From: Vibrio campbellii CAIM 519 = NBRC 15631 = ATCC 25920
Lineage (GTDB): Bacteria > Pseudomonadota > Gammaproteobacteria > Enterobacterales > Vibrionaceae
Direction: 5' to 3'
NCBI RefSeq assembly: GCF_002163755.1
Contig: NZ_CP015863.1
Location: 1,364,001-1,428,000 of the forward strand
DNA: 64,000 nucleotides
Shown: piece by piece, positions 62,458 through 64,000 of the stretch
Numbering within the stretch: position 1 is the first letter of the stretch
Layout of the letters: each line of letters begins with the position of its first letter
The notes under the pieces: generated by a model
Told to the model about the DNA's origin: nothing
The model's database searches: none
What the model saw: the letters and a program-made list of their open reading frames with translations, nothing else
Program-made: the position numbers and the translations under genes

Positions 62458-64000
62458 TTAGGAATTGAGAATGTCTTCGACTGTTTCTTCAATCTTCGCC
62501 ATTAAACTTGGAGCTTGCAAAGCAATTTCGCGTTGCTCATCCAGAACAGTACTTAGAATATCGTTCGTAGTCAATGGGTTGGCTAATACAACACGGAAAA
62601 CGATGGTGTTCATACGCTGCCATTGGTCTGGGTTCAGTCGAGTACGAGAAACGAATGATTTGCCCGTTTCACGTTGACGCTTTTGGATAAATTGAGTCAG
62701 CTGGTTTAACAACTCGTTCAATTTCTCTTTCTGCGTACCTTTTGCTTTTTCTAGCGCTGCTCGCATATGAGTTGGCAAGAAGCGATAGGTCAGTAGGCAA
62801 AGCTCAGGCTCAGACACCAACTCAAAGTCTTCCTGCTGGTTGATAAGATCAGCAAAGTAACGAGCCTTGGCAATACTCTGATCGATCAGCAGTTCATAAC
62901 CAGGGCGGCTGATGATGTGCATCGCTGCGTAAACCAGCATCGCCATACCTGAACGTGAGCCTTCCAGAGTATGGCTGCCTAAGTCTTTTGAACCTTTACG
63001 CAAGATATACTGCGCGTGATGCTCGATAGACTTCATCGCGTCTGGATCTTTAAACAGAACCATGCCCGCGCCCATTGGGATGTAGAGCTGTTTGTGGGCG
63101 TCAATGGTGACCGAGTCTGCAAGCTCAACACCGTCAAGCAGGTGACGATGGTGATTCGACATCAGAGTAGCTCCACCCCATGCTGCATCCACGTGAAAAT
63201 GGCAATTGTGTTCCGCACAAACTTCGGCGATTTGAGCCAGAGGATCAACGCTACCCGTCTCGGTTGTACCTGCAACACCAACGACAGCGATAGGCTTGAT
63301 GTTTTGTGCTTCAAGCTCAGCGATTTTCACTTTAAGGTCATCAACGATGATGCGGTTATTTGCATCTGTTTTGACAGCAACCAAGCCTTCTTGACCAAGA
63401 CCAAGTACGTCAGCGGCTTTCTTTAATGAATAGTGGCCACGCTCTGAAACAAGAATTGCCAGTCCTTCATAGCCATAGTGCTTCATGGCTTTGAATAGAC
63501 CTTCTTTTTCCACGCCTTTAAACGCACCGTTCGCTTTTAACGCCTTGTTGCGTGCAACCCAAAGCGCAGTAATGTTGGCGATGGTACCGCCAGAACAAAA
63601 TGCACCGAGAGAGTGCTTCGCACTGTGCATCCACTTAGCGTAGAACTTATCGTCCTGTCCGTAGATAAGACGGTGCAGCATACCAAGCACTTGGCGTTCA
63701 AGTGGTGTGAATGCTTTCGAAGTTTCAATCTTTACCAAGTTTTGGTTTAAAGCAATCATGATCTTCGACAACGGCATTAAGAAATACGGTAGGGCAGAAG
63801 TCATGTGACCAATAAAGCTTGGTGCAGAAGTGTGAACCGAGTGAGATACCAAAGTATCAAGCAGGTGCTCGGTGTGGTCTGAAACGAACTCAGGTTGCTC
63901 AGGAATCTGAGCAGAAGAAAAGTCTTTCTCTATTTCGTGTAAAGGCTTTTCTTCTGCCACGATGTGTTCACGAAGAAATTGATTCAAGTTCTGGGAGAGA
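62458..64000 (-). CDS. panP: PLP-dependent decarboxylase, PanP-like, 5' end outside window
   Basis: At least 513 residues visible; the frame continues to the right edge, so the true start is outside. PLP decarboxylase group II: FCSGGTIANITALWVARNKA, VAGTTETGSVDPL, HVDAAWGGATLMS, and PLP-binding Lys in DAHKQLYIPMGAG. Overall resemblance is to PanP, the Vibrio aspartate 1-decarboxylase that supplies beta-alanine for pantothenate, usually about 547 residues, so ~35 residues are missing. A glutamate decarboxylase-like role is the alternative. Divergence from hexR is not implied; both run on the minus strand. Confidence 0.82.
   Translation of the reverse strand, partial: LSQNLNQFLREHIVAEEKPLHEIEKDFSSAQIPEQPEFVSDHTEHLLDTLVSHSVHTSAPSFIGHMTSALPYFLMPLSKIMIALNQNLVKIETSKAFTPLERQVLGMLHRLIYGQDDKFYAKWMHSAKHSLGAFCSGGTIANITALWVARNKALKANGAFKGVEKEGLFKAMKHYGYEGLAILVSERGHYSLKKAADVLGLGQEGLVAVKTDANNRIIVDDLKVKIAELEAQNIKPIAVVGVAGTTETGSVDPLAQIAEVCAEHNCHFHVDAAWGGATLMSNHHRHLLDGVELADSVTIDAHKQLYIPMGAGMVLFKDPDAMKSIEHHAQYILRKGSKDLGSHTLEGSRSGMAMLVYAAMHIISRPGYELLIDQSIAKARYFADLINQQEDFELVSEPELCLLTYRFLPTHMRAALEKAKGTQKEKLNELLNQLTQFIQKRQRETGKSFVSRTRLNPDQWQRMNTIVFRVVLANPLTTNDILSTVLDEQREIALQAPSLMAKIEETVEDILNS

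Overview
The window looks like an ordinary stretch of the large chromosome of a marine Vibrio, most like the Harveyi clade (V. parahaemolyticus / V. alginolyticus group). That rests on protein resemblance, moderate GC, strong T-rich hairpin terminators and Vibrio-style intergenic repeats; no species call is made. About 48 protein genes are supported. No rRNA, tRNA, CRISPR array, prophage or transposase gene was seen. The first gene (tag) and the last (panP-like) run off the window.

Layout. 1-5.6 kb: end of tag, an SgrR-like regulator with a small partner, a secreted lipase with its foldase, and metC. 5.7-11 kb: cardiolipin synthase, a sodium-coupled transporter, a pseudouridine synthase and an rRNA-type methyltransferase. 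11-16 kb: a nitrosative-stress block (norR, hcp, hcr) with a near-consensus sigma-54 promoter and NorR-like sites, flanked by a 50-residue membrane-protein gene under a SoxR-type promoter. 16-18.6 kb: a drug-efflux MFS gene and an AraC regulator separated by a MITE-like element. 18.7-22.8 kb: a ynjBCD-type ABC importer operon ending in ynjF. 23-31.6 kb: a gene remnant, membrane protein, SulP transporter, HslJ-like lipoprotein, 5'-nucleotidase, two GNAT enzymes and rplY with a structured leader.

32-41.5 kb: glycosyltransferase plus DedA/LssY protein, a CarRS/VprAB-like two-component system with a PepSY protein, and radD-rsuA-bcr-DUF2913. 41.6-51 kb: a patatin/PldB fusion, an SDR-DUF2867 protein, a MATE exporter, and an ABC ATPase/FtsX permease/AttH-like three-gene operon. 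51-57.4 kb: nhaA, a candidate small RNA, a PsrA-like TetR regulator with fadE behind apparent FadR and PsrA operators, and fabV. 57.5-64 kb: a YbjL-type transporter, grxA with an OxyR site, an iron alcohol dehydrogenase behind a perfect 10+10 dyad, hexR and a panP-like decarboxylase.

Themes are redox and nitrosative defence (hcp-hcr-norR, SoxR-type promoter, OxyR-grxA), fatty acid and phospholipid metabolism (lipase, cls, patatin/PldB, psrA-fadE, fabV) and envelope or ion homeostasis. I found no clear new multi-gene defence or mobile system. The strongest new signals are regulatory or small: the SoxR-type promoter on a 50-codon gene, a terminator-shaped hairpin touching a start codon, a structured RNA candidate beside nhaA, and several perfect dyads upstream of transporters and an oxidoreductase. 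All motif calls were made by eye, without searches or folding software.
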